16,703 nucleotides of DNA, from positions 489 to 17,191 of the forward strand of contig DJPC01000007.1 in assembly GCA_002439665.1 (NCBI GenBank), read 5' to 3'. The notes under the pieces are model-generated. The model was not told the origin of the DNA and searched no databases. It saw only the letters and a list, made by a program, of their open reading frames with translations. The translations under genes and the position numbers were made by a program. Origin of the DNA: Dialister sp. UBA6422 (lineage in GTDB: Bacteria > Bacillota > Negativicutes > Veillonellales > Dialisteraceae). Below, piece by piece: positions 6,828 to 14,102 of the stretch. Every line of letters begins with the position of its first letter. Within the stretch, counting starts at the first letter, position 1.

Positions 6828-8492
6828 TTGGCAAAAGCTAGATTACAGATTATTCCCCTGGGAGGTCTTGGGGAAATCGGGAAAAATATGACTGTTTTCC
6901 GTTACGGCGACGAAATTATCGTAATTGATGCAGGCATGGCATTCCCGGAAGAAGATATGCTAGGGATCGATATTGTTATCCCTGATTTTAGTTATCTCAT
7001 TGAAAATAAGGATAAGATCAAAGCGATCTTGATTACCCATGGTCATGAAGACCATATCGGGTCCCTTTCTTACCTGCTTCGTGAAGTTTCCGCACCGGTT
7101 TACGCTACCCGGCTCACATGCGGACTCATTGAAGGTAAGCTGAAAGAAGCTCATATCACCAATTATGATTTACACGTGGTCAAATCCGGCGACGAATTCA
7201 AAGCCGGTTTGTTCAAATTCGGATTCTTCCACGTATGTCATTCCATTCCAGATTCTTGCGGCATCTATTTGCGCACACCAGTCGGTACCATCGTTCACAC
7301 CGGGGATTTCAAATTTGACCACTCCCCTGTAGATGGTGAACTGACTGATATGTACAAATTGGCAGAATTGGGCCACAGAGGCGTCCTTGTCCTTTGCGCT
7401 GATTCCACCAATGCCCAAAATCCTGGCTACACCCCTTCTGAGGCCGTAGTAGGAAAGTCTCTTATGGCAGCTTATGGGGAAGCAAGAGGTCGTATCATTT
7501 TGGCCACCTTTGCTTCCAACGTATCCCGCATTCAAATGGCCGTAGATGCAGCAGTCGCTCATAAAAGAAAAGTCTGCGTCTTTGGCCGTTCTATGGTCAA
7601 TGTAGTAGGCATTGCCTTAGAAATGGGCTATCTCAAAGCGCCTGAAGGTACTTTTATCGAGCCAGAAGAATTGGGGCGTTACCGAGATGATCGCCTGTGC
7701 ATCCTAACCACTGGAAGCCAGGGAGAACCTATGGCAGGCCTCTCTCGCATGGCTGATGGCAGTCACCGTCAAGTACAAATCCACGCAGGAGATACCGTAA
7801 TTATTTCTGCTTCTCCGATTCCAGGAAATGAAACCAGCGTAGGCCGCACCATTGATAATTTGATGCGCCTAGGTGCTCATGTAGTAACCAGTACCACCAC
7901 AAGGGTACACGTATCCGGTCATGGTTCTCAGGAAGATCTGAAGACCATGCTTTCCCTGGTTCGTCCGAAGTTCTTTGTCCCTGTCCACGGCGAACACCGC
8001 ATGCTCTGCAGTCATGCAGAACTGGCTGAAAGTCTGGGCGTGAAGAAACAAAATATTTTAATTGGTGAAAACGGAACTATTTTTGAATTCACCAATCGAA
8101 GCGGAAAGATCAATCCGCAGCGTGTCCAGGCAGGTCCTGTTTTCGTAGATGGCTTGGGTGTAGGTGATGTAGGAAATATTGTAATCCGCGACCGCCAGCA
8201 GCTGGCCCAGGATGGTGTAGTTATCGTTGTGATTGCCCTAGAAAAGGGAAGCAATCAAGTCCTTGCTGGTCCAGATATCGTATCCCGCGGTTTTGTCTAT
8301 GTCCGTGACAGTGAAGCCCTTTTAACAGAAGCCAGAGAACGCATCGAATCCGTTCTTGACCGCTGCGAAGCAGGCAATGTGACAGAATGGAACGCCATCA
8401 AAACCCAAGTGCGTGATACATTAAGCAAATATTTCTATGATCGTACCAAACGCCGTCCTATGATCCTACCAATCATTCAGGAAGTGAAATGA
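6828..8492 (+). CDS. rnj: Ribonuclease J (metallo-beta-lactamase/beta-CASP RNase)
   Basis: With the TTG start at 6828 the product is 554 aa and begins (M)AKARLQIIPLGGLGEIGKN, typical of RNase J. Metal ligands lie in HGHEDH (H71, H73, D75, H76), H138, D160 (TGDFKFD) and H387 (VPVHGEHR). The beta-CASP domain is in the middle, with TTGSQGEP near 295-301 and the SGHGS motif near 363-367. The C-terminal dimerisation region ends PIIQEVK. By family knowledge it is a 5'-3' exonuclease and endonuclease for mRNA decay and rRNA maturation. An upstream TTG at 6819 is only one nt from AGGAGG (6812-6817), whereas the TTG at 6828 is 10 nt away, so 6828 was chosen. The gene is monocistronic in this window. 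J1 and J2 cannot be told apart from sequence alone. Confidence 0.95.
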   Translation: MAKARLQIIPLGGLGEIGKNMTVFRYGDEIIVIDAGMAFPEEDMLGIDIVIPDFSYLIENKDKIKAILITHGHEDHIGSLSYLLREVSAPVYATRLTCGLIEGKLKEAHITNYDLHVVKSGDEFKAGLFKFGFFHVCHSIPDSCGIYLRTPVGTIVHTGDFKFDHSPVDGELTDMYKLAELGHRGVLVLCADSTNAQNPGYTPSEAVVGKSLMAAYGEARGRIILATFASNVSRIQMAVDAAVAHKRKVCVFGRSMVNVVGIALEMGYLKAPEGTFIEPEELGRYRDDRLCILTTGSQGEPMAGLSRMADGSHRQVQIHAGDTVIISASPIPGNETSVGRTIDNLMRLGAHVVTSTTTRVHVSGHGSQEDLKTMLSLVRPKFFVPVHGEHRMLCSHAELAESLGVKKQNILIGENGTIFEFTNRSGKINPQRVQAGPVFVDGLGVGDVGNIVIRDRQQLAQDGVVIVVIALEKGSNQVLAGPDIVSRGFVYVRDSEALLTEARERIESVLDRCEAGNVTEWNAIKTQVRDTLSKYFYDRTKRRPMILPIIQEVK

Positions 8493-8537
8493 TTGGGACA
8501 TAAGGGTATCGGTATAGAATATGGTTCTAGCAATTCT

Positions 8538-8562
8538 GCTACTTTAACAAAGTTAGAGTAGC
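8538..8562 (+). other. Hairpin 45 nt past the RNase J stop
   Basis: GCTACTTTAAC and GTTAGAGTAGC form an 11-bp stem with one G-U pair and an AAA loop. No T-run follows, so as an intrinsic terminator it is weak. It may be a 3'-end stabilising structure; the larger hairpin downstream is the better stop site. Confidence 0.4.
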
Positions 8563-8610
8563 AATAGAAAAAATGATTATTCTACTGTGCTCTACTAAAT
8601 TTAATAATAT

Positions 8611-8697
8611 AACCAAATAAAATACCGCTAGTATAAAGGTATAAAGAGATATGTCATCCTCTTTATAACCTCACTGCTAGCGGTATTTTATTTGGTT
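8611..8697. terminator. 87-nt long hairpin in the convergent intergenic region
   Basis: A perfect 21-bp inverted repeat (8611-8631 with 8677-8697; arms contain AAATACCGCTAG-like sequence) encloses an inner stem AGGTATAAAGAG with its complement at 8659-8671 (one bulged T) and a 10-nt loop. It lies between RNase J and the oppositely oriented membrane-protein gene, with A/T-rich arm ends giving T-rich 3' tails on both strands. A shared bidirectional terminator is likely, but the two-tier fold is larger than usual and also resembles a MITE-like element. It is the main content of the 8493-8739 gap. Confidence 0.65.
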
Positions 8698-8739
8698 TAG
8701 AATTTGATATCAGTAAAATAAGAATCTTTTCTCCCATTT

Positions 8740-9228
8740 TTACATACTTATTTTGCACCGATGAAATAGACGCCCAAATATCCACGCTGTAATCGCCGTG
8801 AAAGCCATCCCTGGAGCAGCGGCTATAAGCATGAGAGTAAGACCTTTTCCCAAAAGAAAATACATCAACACCCGAGCCAATATAGTACCAAAAGGACCAG
8901 AGAAAATATAAAAGAAACGATTGGAACCAGTAAGCATCCAGAAAGCCCCCACCCCTAAGCGAAAAGCCATCTGAATAGCCACATTCAGCACAGTAGCTGT
9001 CCCCATTCCTAAGCCGATGAGAGAAGCCAAAATGCCAGCGGTGATATACTTCTTAAAGCCAAAGACTCCACAAATAGCAACCGCAATGGGCGCAGAGAGT
9101 TGAAATTCCGTACCTGGCACAATCCCAGGAATACGAAAAGTGCCCGAAATAGCAATAAGCCCAGCCAAAAGTGCTGTCTCTGTACAATCCACAATCAGTT
9201 TTCTTTCCTTTGTTATAGGGCTATTCAT
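8740..9228 (-). CDS. Small membrane protein resembling an ECF-transporter S component, in the biotin operon
   Basis: The 162-aa product has about six hydrophobic segments (roughly 14-30, 44-58, 61-80, 82-100, 108-128, 130-153) after a short polar N-terminus, with a conserved-looking loop GTFRIPGIVPGTEFQLSAP between the first two. Size, helix number and a polar loop after helix 1 are typical of S components of energy-coupling-factor transporters, the class that includes BioY. I do not see enough BioY-specific sequence to call it BioY. It follows bioF by 134 nt in the same direction, with AAAGGAA about 8 nt before the ATG and no obvious terminator between, so it is probably co-transcribed with bioW-bioF. 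From context the substrate could be biotin or a biotin precursor such as pimelate; this is inference. Confidence 0.65.
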   Translation of the reverse strand: MNSPITKERKLIVDCTETALLAGLIAISGTFRIPGIVPGTEFQLSAPIAVAICGVFGFKKYITAGILASLIGLGMGTATVLNVAIQMAFRLGVGAFWMLTGSNRFFYIFSGPFGTILARVLMYFLLGKGLTLMLIAAAPGMAFTAITAWIFGRLFHRCKISM

Positions 9229-9362
9229 AATGGGTTCCTTTCGTTGAATAGGTAACTTTTAAAGAGAAATGAGGGATGAGCAGCCAGAACTTAGGGCTTT
9301 TATGTCCAAAGAAATCATCCCATATTTTGCTTTACTTAACAGCATTGTCCCAATCCCAGTCA

Positions 9363-10520
9363 CTAGCCCCAATGTTTCTTCATCACTTCTGCTGCCAAAT
9401 CCAGCTCTGCCAGTGTGTGTGCTGCAGTGACAGTGAGCCGGATGCGGCTAGTCCCTTTGGGTACTGTAGGCGGCCGGATCGCAGAAAGAAGGATCCCATC
9501 CTCTCGGCAAACCTTGGCATATGCCAAGGTTTTTTTCTCATCTCCCATTACAATCGGAATAATAGATGTATCCCCTGGTAGAAAAGGAATACCTGCCTCT
9601 TGTAGTTTTTTCTTCATATAGGATGTATTTCTCCGTAATCTTCCCATGTATATGTCTGGATGTGCTTCTAATAATCGAAGAGCCGCCAAAGCAGCCGCTC
9701 CCGTAACGGCTGAAATGGAAGTAGAAAAAATAAAGGGACGAGACGTATTTCTCAAATAGGCAGCTATCTCATGAGAGGTAGCTGCATATCCTCCTTCGGC
9801 GCCCAAAGATTTAGAAAGGGTACCTACCTGTACGTCAATACCTGTGGTATGAAAATATTCACCGCTCCCTCTTCCAGTCTCTCCAATGACACCTACACCA
9901 TGGGCATCATCTACAATAAGACAAGCCTCGTATTCCTTTTTAAGCCTTAATAAATCTGGTAAAGGTGCTACATCGCCATCCATGGAAAAAACACCATCAG
10001 TCACGATAAATCGCTGTCCCTCACAAGGAGTTTCTACCAAAAGTTTTTCTAAATGTGCCATATCAGAATGATTGTATACGACCACGCGGGCTCTAGAAAT
10101 CCGACAACCATCTACGATACTGGCATGATTTAAGGCATCAGAAAAAATGACATCCTTTTTATCTGCCAACCCATAAAGCACGCCCAGATTCGTCATATAG
10201 CCTGTATTGAAAATCACTGCTTCTTCAGCATGTTTGAAAGTAGCCAATTCTTTTTCTAAATCGGATAATTCAAATACGGCTCCAGAGGTGAGACGCGCTC
10301 CGCCGGAACCCGTCCCATAGGCAATAGCCTCTTTGGCTGCTTCCATCACTTCTGCCTCGTGGGTCATACCTAAGTAATCATTGGAATTAAAAACAATATA
10401 TTCCTTCCCCGTTCGGTCAATGCCTTTCGATGCTGTAACCATCCGAAGGTCTGCTACTTGGCGAAAACGGTTTTCTTTTCCTATAGCCTGCAATACCGAT
10501 GGAATATCATTAAGCTTCAT
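9363..10520 (-). CDS. bioF: 8-amino-7-oxononanoate synthase
   Basis: The 385-aa product is a fold-type I PLP enzyme of the alpha-oxoamine synthase family. The PLP lysine is K237 in GTLSKSLGAEGGY. The cofactor region includes D204-D205-x-H207 (VDDAHGVG) and N131-H132 (LNHAS), with NTGYMTN near 105-111 and the C-terminal PPTVPKGTSRIRLTV substrate loop (350-364). It condenses pimeloyl-CoA (or pimeloyl-ACP) with L-alanine to give 8-amino-7-oxononanoate, the first committed ring-building step of biotin synthesis. Sister enzymes (Kbl, HemA, SPT) share the motifs, but the preceding bioW fixes the assignment. The ATG overlaps the bioW stop (ATGA), with GAGGAG five nt upstream, so the pair is translationally coupled. 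Confidence 0.95.
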   Translation of the reverse strand: MKLNDIPSVLQAIGKENRFRQVADLRMVTASKGIDRTGKEYIVFNSNDYLGMTHEAEVMEAAKEAIAYGTGSGGARLTSGAVFELSDLEKELATFKHAEEAVIFNTGYMTNLGVLYGLADKKDVIFSDALNHASIVDGCRISRARVVVYNHSDMAHLEKLLVETPCEGQRFIVTDGVFSMDGDVAPLPDLLRLKKEYEACLIVDDAHGVGVIGETGRGSGEYFHTTGIDVQVGTLSKSLGAEGGYAATSHEIAAYLRNTSRPFIFSTSISAVTGAAALAALRLLEAHPDIYMGRLRRNTSYMKKKLQEAGIPFLPGDTSIIPIVMGDEKKTLAYAKVCREDGILLSAIRPPTVPKGTSRIRLTVTAAHTLAELDLAAEVMKKHWG

Positions 10521-11281
10521 ATGTTCTCCTCACTCCTAACTAATACGGTCTGATTTTGCATATAGTCTTCATAGGCTTTGATGTCAGTACCATGGGCCAC
10601 AAAGAATACGCGTCCGCCCACAGGATCTCCTTGATCTTTCATAATCGTAATGCGACCGTACCCATATTTTTTAGAACCCACGTAGCCTGTTACATAATCA
10701 GGGTCATCAGACCAGCAAAGTTCTGCTACCGTACCTGGACCATACGCTACTTTGGATGCTAGCACCAAGGCTTCTCTAGGATGATCTCCTCCTAATCCCT
10801 TCTTTTGCATTTGAGATTCATAGGATGCCACGTTTTCACAATCCATATTGCTACAACGAATTCCTCGTTCTTTTCTCTCATCTAGCCGCTTTCCAGTCAA
10901 TGCATCCATGACGATGGCACCACGCATGCTGTCATCCAAAGATTCCAAAGCAGCAAAACCATTTGTCACAGCCACTTCACTGACACCAATGCGTAGCAAT
11001 TCCTGTTTGGCCACCGCCCGACCTTCTTCTTTAGAAGTCACATGTCTTTGATAGATAGGAATCAGAGGACAATATTGAATCGAGGCAGGTCTTACTTTCT
11101 CCACTTTGATCTGAATAAAATCCGCCTCTCCCCGTTCATGCATCCTAGCTCGTCGTAACATGGAAAGAACACTTTCTTCCATATCCTCTTCTGGTACTAT
11201 CCGTTCTGCCCCAGAAATATGACGTCCCCCTTCTCCATGAATTCCTCCCAAACTAGATCTCATTTTTACGCTGTACAACAT
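10517..11281 (-). CDS. bioW: 6-carboxyhexanoate-CoA ligase (pimeloyl-CoA synthetase)
   Basis: The 254-aa product has the length and motifs of BioW: N-terminal YSVKMRSSLGG...HISGAERIV (about 3-28), RGIRCSNMD (about 139-147), REALVLASKVAYGPG (about 168-182) and DPDYVTGYVGSKKYGYGRI (about 193-211). BioW uses ATP and CoA to make pimeloyl-CoA from pimelate in the cytoplasm, feeding BioF. The start ATG has AAAAGGGG seven nt upstream. It is the first gene of the unit and lies about 80 nt downstream of a BirA-like operator. The other biotin genes (bioA, bioD, bioB) are not in this window, so the rest of the pathway must be elsewhere or absent. Confidence 0.95.
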   Translation of the reverse strand: MLYSVKMRSSLGGIHGEGGRHISGAERIVPEEDMEESVLSMLRRARMHERGEADFIQIKVEKVRPASIQYCPLIPIYQRHVTSKEEGRAVAKQELLRIGVSEVAVTNGFAALESLDDSMRGAIVMDALTGKRLDERKERGIRCSNMDCENVASYESQMQKKGLGGDHPREALVLASKVAYGPGTVAELCWSDDPDYVTGYVGSKKYGYGRITIMKDQGDPVGGRVFFVAHGTDIKAYEDYMQNQTVLVRSEENI

Positions 11282-11362
11282 AGAATAACCCCTTTTCTAT
11301 ATATGGTTGATAGTTGGTTATGTGGTCTTCCCAACTGTCAAAAAATATAATTCCACTTTTAT

Positions 11363-11368
11363 ATTGTA
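11363..11368 (-). promoter_or_regulatory. bioW -10 box overlapping the BirA site
   Basis: The minus strand reads TACAAT, one mismatch to TATAAT, with a poor -35 (TTAATT) 18 nt upstream. The start would be near 11356, leaving a leader of about 75 nt that includes a small hairpin (AGTTGG with CCAACT, 11312-11336). The overlap with the operator half-site is what a repressor-controlled promoter would show. Confidence 0.45.
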
Positions 11369-11395
11369 AACAATTATTTTTTATTTAATTAACAT
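11364..11395. promoter_or_regulatory. Candidate BirA operator for the biotin operon
   Basis: TTGTAAAC-N16-ATTAACAT matches the Gram-positive BirA consensus (TTGTTAAC, 14-16 nt, GTTAACAA) in 7/8 and 6/8 positions. It sits 83-114 nt upstream of bioW and overlaps the predicted -10 box. BirA with biotinyl-5'-AMP would bind here and repress bioW-bioF and the membrane-protein gene when biotin is plentiful. Confidence 0.6.
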
Positions 11396-11410
11396 TTAAA
11401 CCATAAAAAT

Positions 11411-11434
11411 AGCCGAAGCCCTCATGCTTCGGCT
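11411..11434. terminator. Bidirectional intrinsic terminator, AGCCGAAGC stem
   Basis: A perfect 9-bp stem (AGCCGAAGC with GCTTCGGCT) has a 6-nt loop. The plus-strand tail is T-rich (TTATATTTTTT) and the minus-strand tail is ATTTTT. It lies between the ABC transporter gene and bioW on the strand both use, so it separates the two units. Confidence 0.75.
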
Positions 11435-11445
11435 TTATATTTTTT

Positions 11446-11475
11446 AGTGTACTCGGGTTAACCAGTATTTGTCAA
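11446..11475 (-). promoter_or_regulatory. Promoter-like TTGACA-N18-TACACT just before the terminator
   Basis: The minus strand carries a perfect TTGACA and a good -10 (TACACT) with 18-nt spacing, the best -35/-10 pair in the window. It would start near 11439, only about 5 nt before the terminator stem. It lies in the 329-nt gap between bioW and the ABC transporter gene, which otherwise shows only a tandem CATGATGT repeat near 11503-11518. Confidence 0.4.
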
Positions 11476-11610
11476 GATAAACAGCTACACTGTGTTCACA
11501 ATCACATGATGTCATGATGTAAATAATAACGCAAAAAAGGATACATGCATAAGAAAGCACTCTTTTATATGCAGCCAGCAATGCAGCAATCATCACTGAT
11601 CATCTATTTC

Positions 11611-13302
11611 TTATAACATAATGGACCGACTATGCCACTTATCCAGTGTAGACCGATGACCTACACTGATCACAGTGATGCCCGGCGTGGCAACAAGCTT
11701 GCCATATAGGTTATTTTCTGTTTCTTCATCCATAGCAGAGGTGGCTTCATCTAGAAAAACCCATTTCGGTTTCTTTAGAAAAATTCGCACAAAAGCCAAT
11801 TTCTGTTGTTCCCCTAGGGATAAAATATGACTCCAATCCCCCTCTTTTTCTAGCATATCTTTCAAATGCGATAGATGGCAACTATCCAGCAAAGGTTCCA
11901 ATGTTTCACGTGAAACATGTGACTCTGGATAGGCGGCTGCTTCTAGCAACGTTCCCATAGGCATATAGGGTCTTTGCGGAATAAACATGGTTTCTTCCCT
12001 TTTAGGAAGCACCATGTGGCCCTTCGCATAAGGCCAAAACCCTGCCAAAGTACGAAGAAGGGTAGATTTCCCTTTTCCCGATGATCCTTTAATGATCACC
12101 GTATCTCCTGGGTGAACATCTATATTCATATGGGATAACAGGACTTTCCCAGTAGGAAGTCCGATTTCCACATCAGAAAGGATGAGTGCATTTTCTTTTT
12201 CTTCCCGTTTGAGCTGCCTCTCCTCTTCCTCTGTTTCTTGTAAAAGTTTTTCCATGTGTTCATCAAAAGTAAGAAGTCGCTGCACGCAAGACTGCCAGGC
12301 CGCCAAAGAGGAGTACACATCCACAAAATAAGACATGGATTCTTGTACTTTGCCAAAACAATTGGCCACCTGCATGAGTCCTCCTAGAGAGATACTTTTG
12401 GATAAGTACCTAGGAGCAGCCACCACAAAGGGAAATATAATAGCAATCTGTCCATAAGAATTGGTCAGCCAGGAAAGCTGTTTCTGTTTTTTAATGATAT
12501 AAATGGTATTTCCTACGAGCTTTTGAAATCGATTTTCTAAAATGCCATTTTCCCGCTGTGCCCCTTCATAAAAAGCCACACTTTCTGCAGTCTCACGAAG
12601 CCGCACCATGGCATAACGAAAGTTAGCTTCCAGCTTTTGCTGTACAAAATTCAAGGCCACTAATTTATATCCTACTTGATGAGTAATCCAAGTCCCTATG
12701 ATAGAATAGGCCAGCGCTGTCCATACCAAATAGCCATACACGTGATATTCGTTTCCTTGCCAGGTAAAAGTCAGCGGTTCTGATAAATTCCATAGAATAA
12801 AAATAAAGCAAAAGATCGTAGTGATCGCCTTGAGAAGTCCTGCCATAAAAGAAAGTGTTTGTGTAGTAAACAATTGGATATCTTCAGAAATACGCTGGTC
12901 AGGATTATCTGCATTCCCTTTAGAAAACATTTCCATCCGATAATACATATCATGAGAAGTCCACCTGGCAAGATATTCCCTGGTCATCCATTGCCGCCAG
13001 CGAAGAGCTAAGGTTTGCTGCAGATAATAGGAATACACAGAAAATGCAATATACGCGAAGGCTAACCCTGTAAATTTCAATAATCCATGATAGACCGCAT
13101 CTTGATCATAATTCTGCAGCGCACTGTAAAACTCATTGAACCAATCATTAAGTAGCAGCGTCATATATACCGCCGCTATAGTCAAAAGGAGTATCCCTAC
13201 TAGGTACAAATAGGCGCTTTTCTTCTCCTTGGATTTCCAATATTGAGCTATCAAATAAAATAAAGATACAATAAACGAACCCTTCCGTTTTCTAAAAGTC
13301 AT
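11611..13302 (-). CDS. ABC transporter with fused permease and ATPase, SbmA/BacA-YddA type
   Basis: From the ATG at 13302 the product is 563 aa. The N-terminal half has about five to six membrane helices and the family motif NPDQRI (133-138). The C-terminal half is an ABC ATPase with Walker A GSSGKGKS (406-413), Q-loop IPQRP, signature LSLGEQQ (about 494-500), Walker B WVFLDE (514-519) and switch His549. The LSLGEQQ signature and NPDQRI place it in the COG4178 family (YddA, SbmA/BacA-like membrane domain), half-transporters that act as dimers. SbmA/BacA relatives import peptides and cobalamin-like molecules, but substrate and direction here are unknown. An ATG 54 nt further upstream (13356) is in frame but has no ribosome binding site; AAAGGA six nt before 13302 supports the shorter start. 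It is monocistronic. Confidence 0.9.
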   Translation of the reverse strand: MTFRKRKGSFIVSLFYLIAQYWKSKEKKSAYLYLVGILLLTIAAVYMTLLLNDWFNEFYSALQNYDQDAVYHGLLKFTGLAFAYIAFSVYSYYLQQTLALRWRQWMTREYLARWTSHDMYYRMEMFSKGNADNPDQRISEDIQLFTTQTLSFMAGLLKAITTIFCFIFILWNLSEPLTFTWQGNEYHVYGYLVWTALAYSIIGTWITHQVGYKLVALNFVQQKLEANFRYAMVRLRETAESVAFYEGAQRENGILENRFQKLVGNTIYIIKKQKQLSWLTNSYGQIAIIFPFVVAAPRYLSKSISLGGLMQVANCFGKVQESMSYFVDVYSSLAAWQSCVQRLLTFDEHMEKLLQETEEEERQLKREEKENALILSDVEIGLPTGKVLLSHMNIDVHPGDTVIIKGSSGKGKSTLLRTLAGFWPYAKGHMVLPKREETMFIPQRPYMPMGTLLEAAAYPESHVSRETLEPLLDSCHLSHLKDMLEKEGDWSHILSLGEQQKLAFVRIFLKKPKWVFLDEATSAMDEETENNLYGKLVATPGITVISVGHRSTLDKWHSRSIML

Positions 13303-13400
13303 ACGATTTCCTTTCATCCTATCTTTCACATCCACCACAATAATCACTGGCGTCATCTACTTTTACAGGTAAATATGTGTCATTTATTATACTACAGACG

Positions 13401-13444
13401 AAAACAGATTAGGAATTAAGTCTCCTTAGTTCCTAATCTGTTTT
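13401..13444. terminator. 20-bp hairpin terminator overlapping the flavin-reductase stop codon
   Basis: Arms 13401-13420 and 13425-13444 pair over 20 bp with a TCTC loop. One pair is U-G in plus-strand RNA and C-A in minus-strand RNA. The arms start with AAAACAGATTAGGAA, giving a T4 tail on the minus strand. Two bases of the TAA stop of the upstream gene lie inside the stem. Confidence 0.8.
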
Positions 13445-13988
13445 ATCCTACCCATTTTCCAAACCATCGTTTCCACCAAGGAAGCGGTGCATGAGATAAT
13501 ATCTGTACTTCCTCTTCACATAAGGGCTGAAATAAAGACGGATCTATTTTCCCATCCACTAAAATCGAATCCTCAGCCAATATATGAAGCAAATTTCCCT
13601 TGAGATAGACCTGTTCTTTTCCAAAAGCCATATCTTGTAATTCACACTCAAAACATAGAGGTGCTTCTTCTATAACTGGTGCATGAAGATGCAAAGACTG
13701 TTCCACATGAAGCAAAGATAAAAGGTGAGCTTCCTTTTTCTCATTCATATCCTCTTCCAATAAAGGGAACCATTTTTTGGTCAGGGGATGAACAGTAAAA
13801 CTTTTTTGCCTCTTTAAGTCATGCAGCGCCAAACTCTTCCTATCTAAGAGCAAGTAAATTTGACAATTTTCATATAAACCATACCAAGACGCCCACATAA
13901 AAGAAGGAGATCCATCCTGTCCATTCACCCCTAAAAGCACTTTCCATTGAGATGTTTTCCAGAAGGCAGGTAAAATATTTCTTTTCAT
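13443..13988 (-). CDS. Flavin-reductase-like (flavoredoxin-type) protein with Trp-rich C-terminal tail
   Basis: From the ATG at 13988 the product is 181 aa. The first 85 residues resemble the FMN-binding split-barrel of the flavin reductase family: WKVLLGVNGQDGSPSFMWASWYGL, then IYLLLDRKSLALHDLKRQKSFTVHPL. The second half carries the familiar APVIEEAPLCFECEL and VDGKIDPSLFQPLC stretches seen near the end of flavoredoxins. The CG-SGRD segment common in that family is not evident, so cofactor binding may differ. The last 13 residues (LPWWKRWFGKWVG) are aromatic and basic. Start choice: GGAG eight nt before 13988; the in-frame ATG at 14075 has no such site. It lies 114 nt downstream of the AEC permease gene and may share its transcript. 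The physiological role is unknown. Confidence 0.68.
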   Translation of the reverse strand: MKRNILPAFWKTSQWKVLLGVNGQDGSPSFMWASWYGLYENCQIYLLLDRKSLALHDLKRQKSFTVHPLTKKWFPLLEEDMNEKKEAHLLSLLHVEQSLHLHAPVIEEAPLCFECELQDMAFGKEQVYLKGNLLHILAEDSILVDGKIDPSLFQPLCEEEVQILSHAPLPWWKRWFGKWVG

Positions 13989-14102
13989 CAGAAATTCTCC
14001 TTTCCGTGCGATCGTCATGGGGTAGGTGATCACTTTAAATCCCATAGCAAAAGGCCATTGATTCTTCCCTACCACTTAAGCCTCTCAATGAATACAAAGC
14101 TC

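Noticed and set aside
8740..9228. Naming the small membrane protein BioY
   Set aside because: Topology and context fit, but length is short and BioY-like sequence is not convincing by eye, so only the S-component-like call is given.
11503..11518. Tandem CATGATGT as a CRISPR-like or iteron repeat
   Set aside because: Only two 8-nt copies with no spacers or further units; most likely chance.
13303..13356. Longer N-terminus of the ABC transporter
   Set aside because: The upstream ATG has no Shine-Dalgarno, whereas 13302 has AAAGGA at good spacing.
13989..14075. 29-residue N-terminal extension of the flavin-reductase-like protein
   Set aside because: The ATG at 14075 lacks a ribosome binding site, while GGAG precedes the ATG at 13988, which fits the expected domain start.
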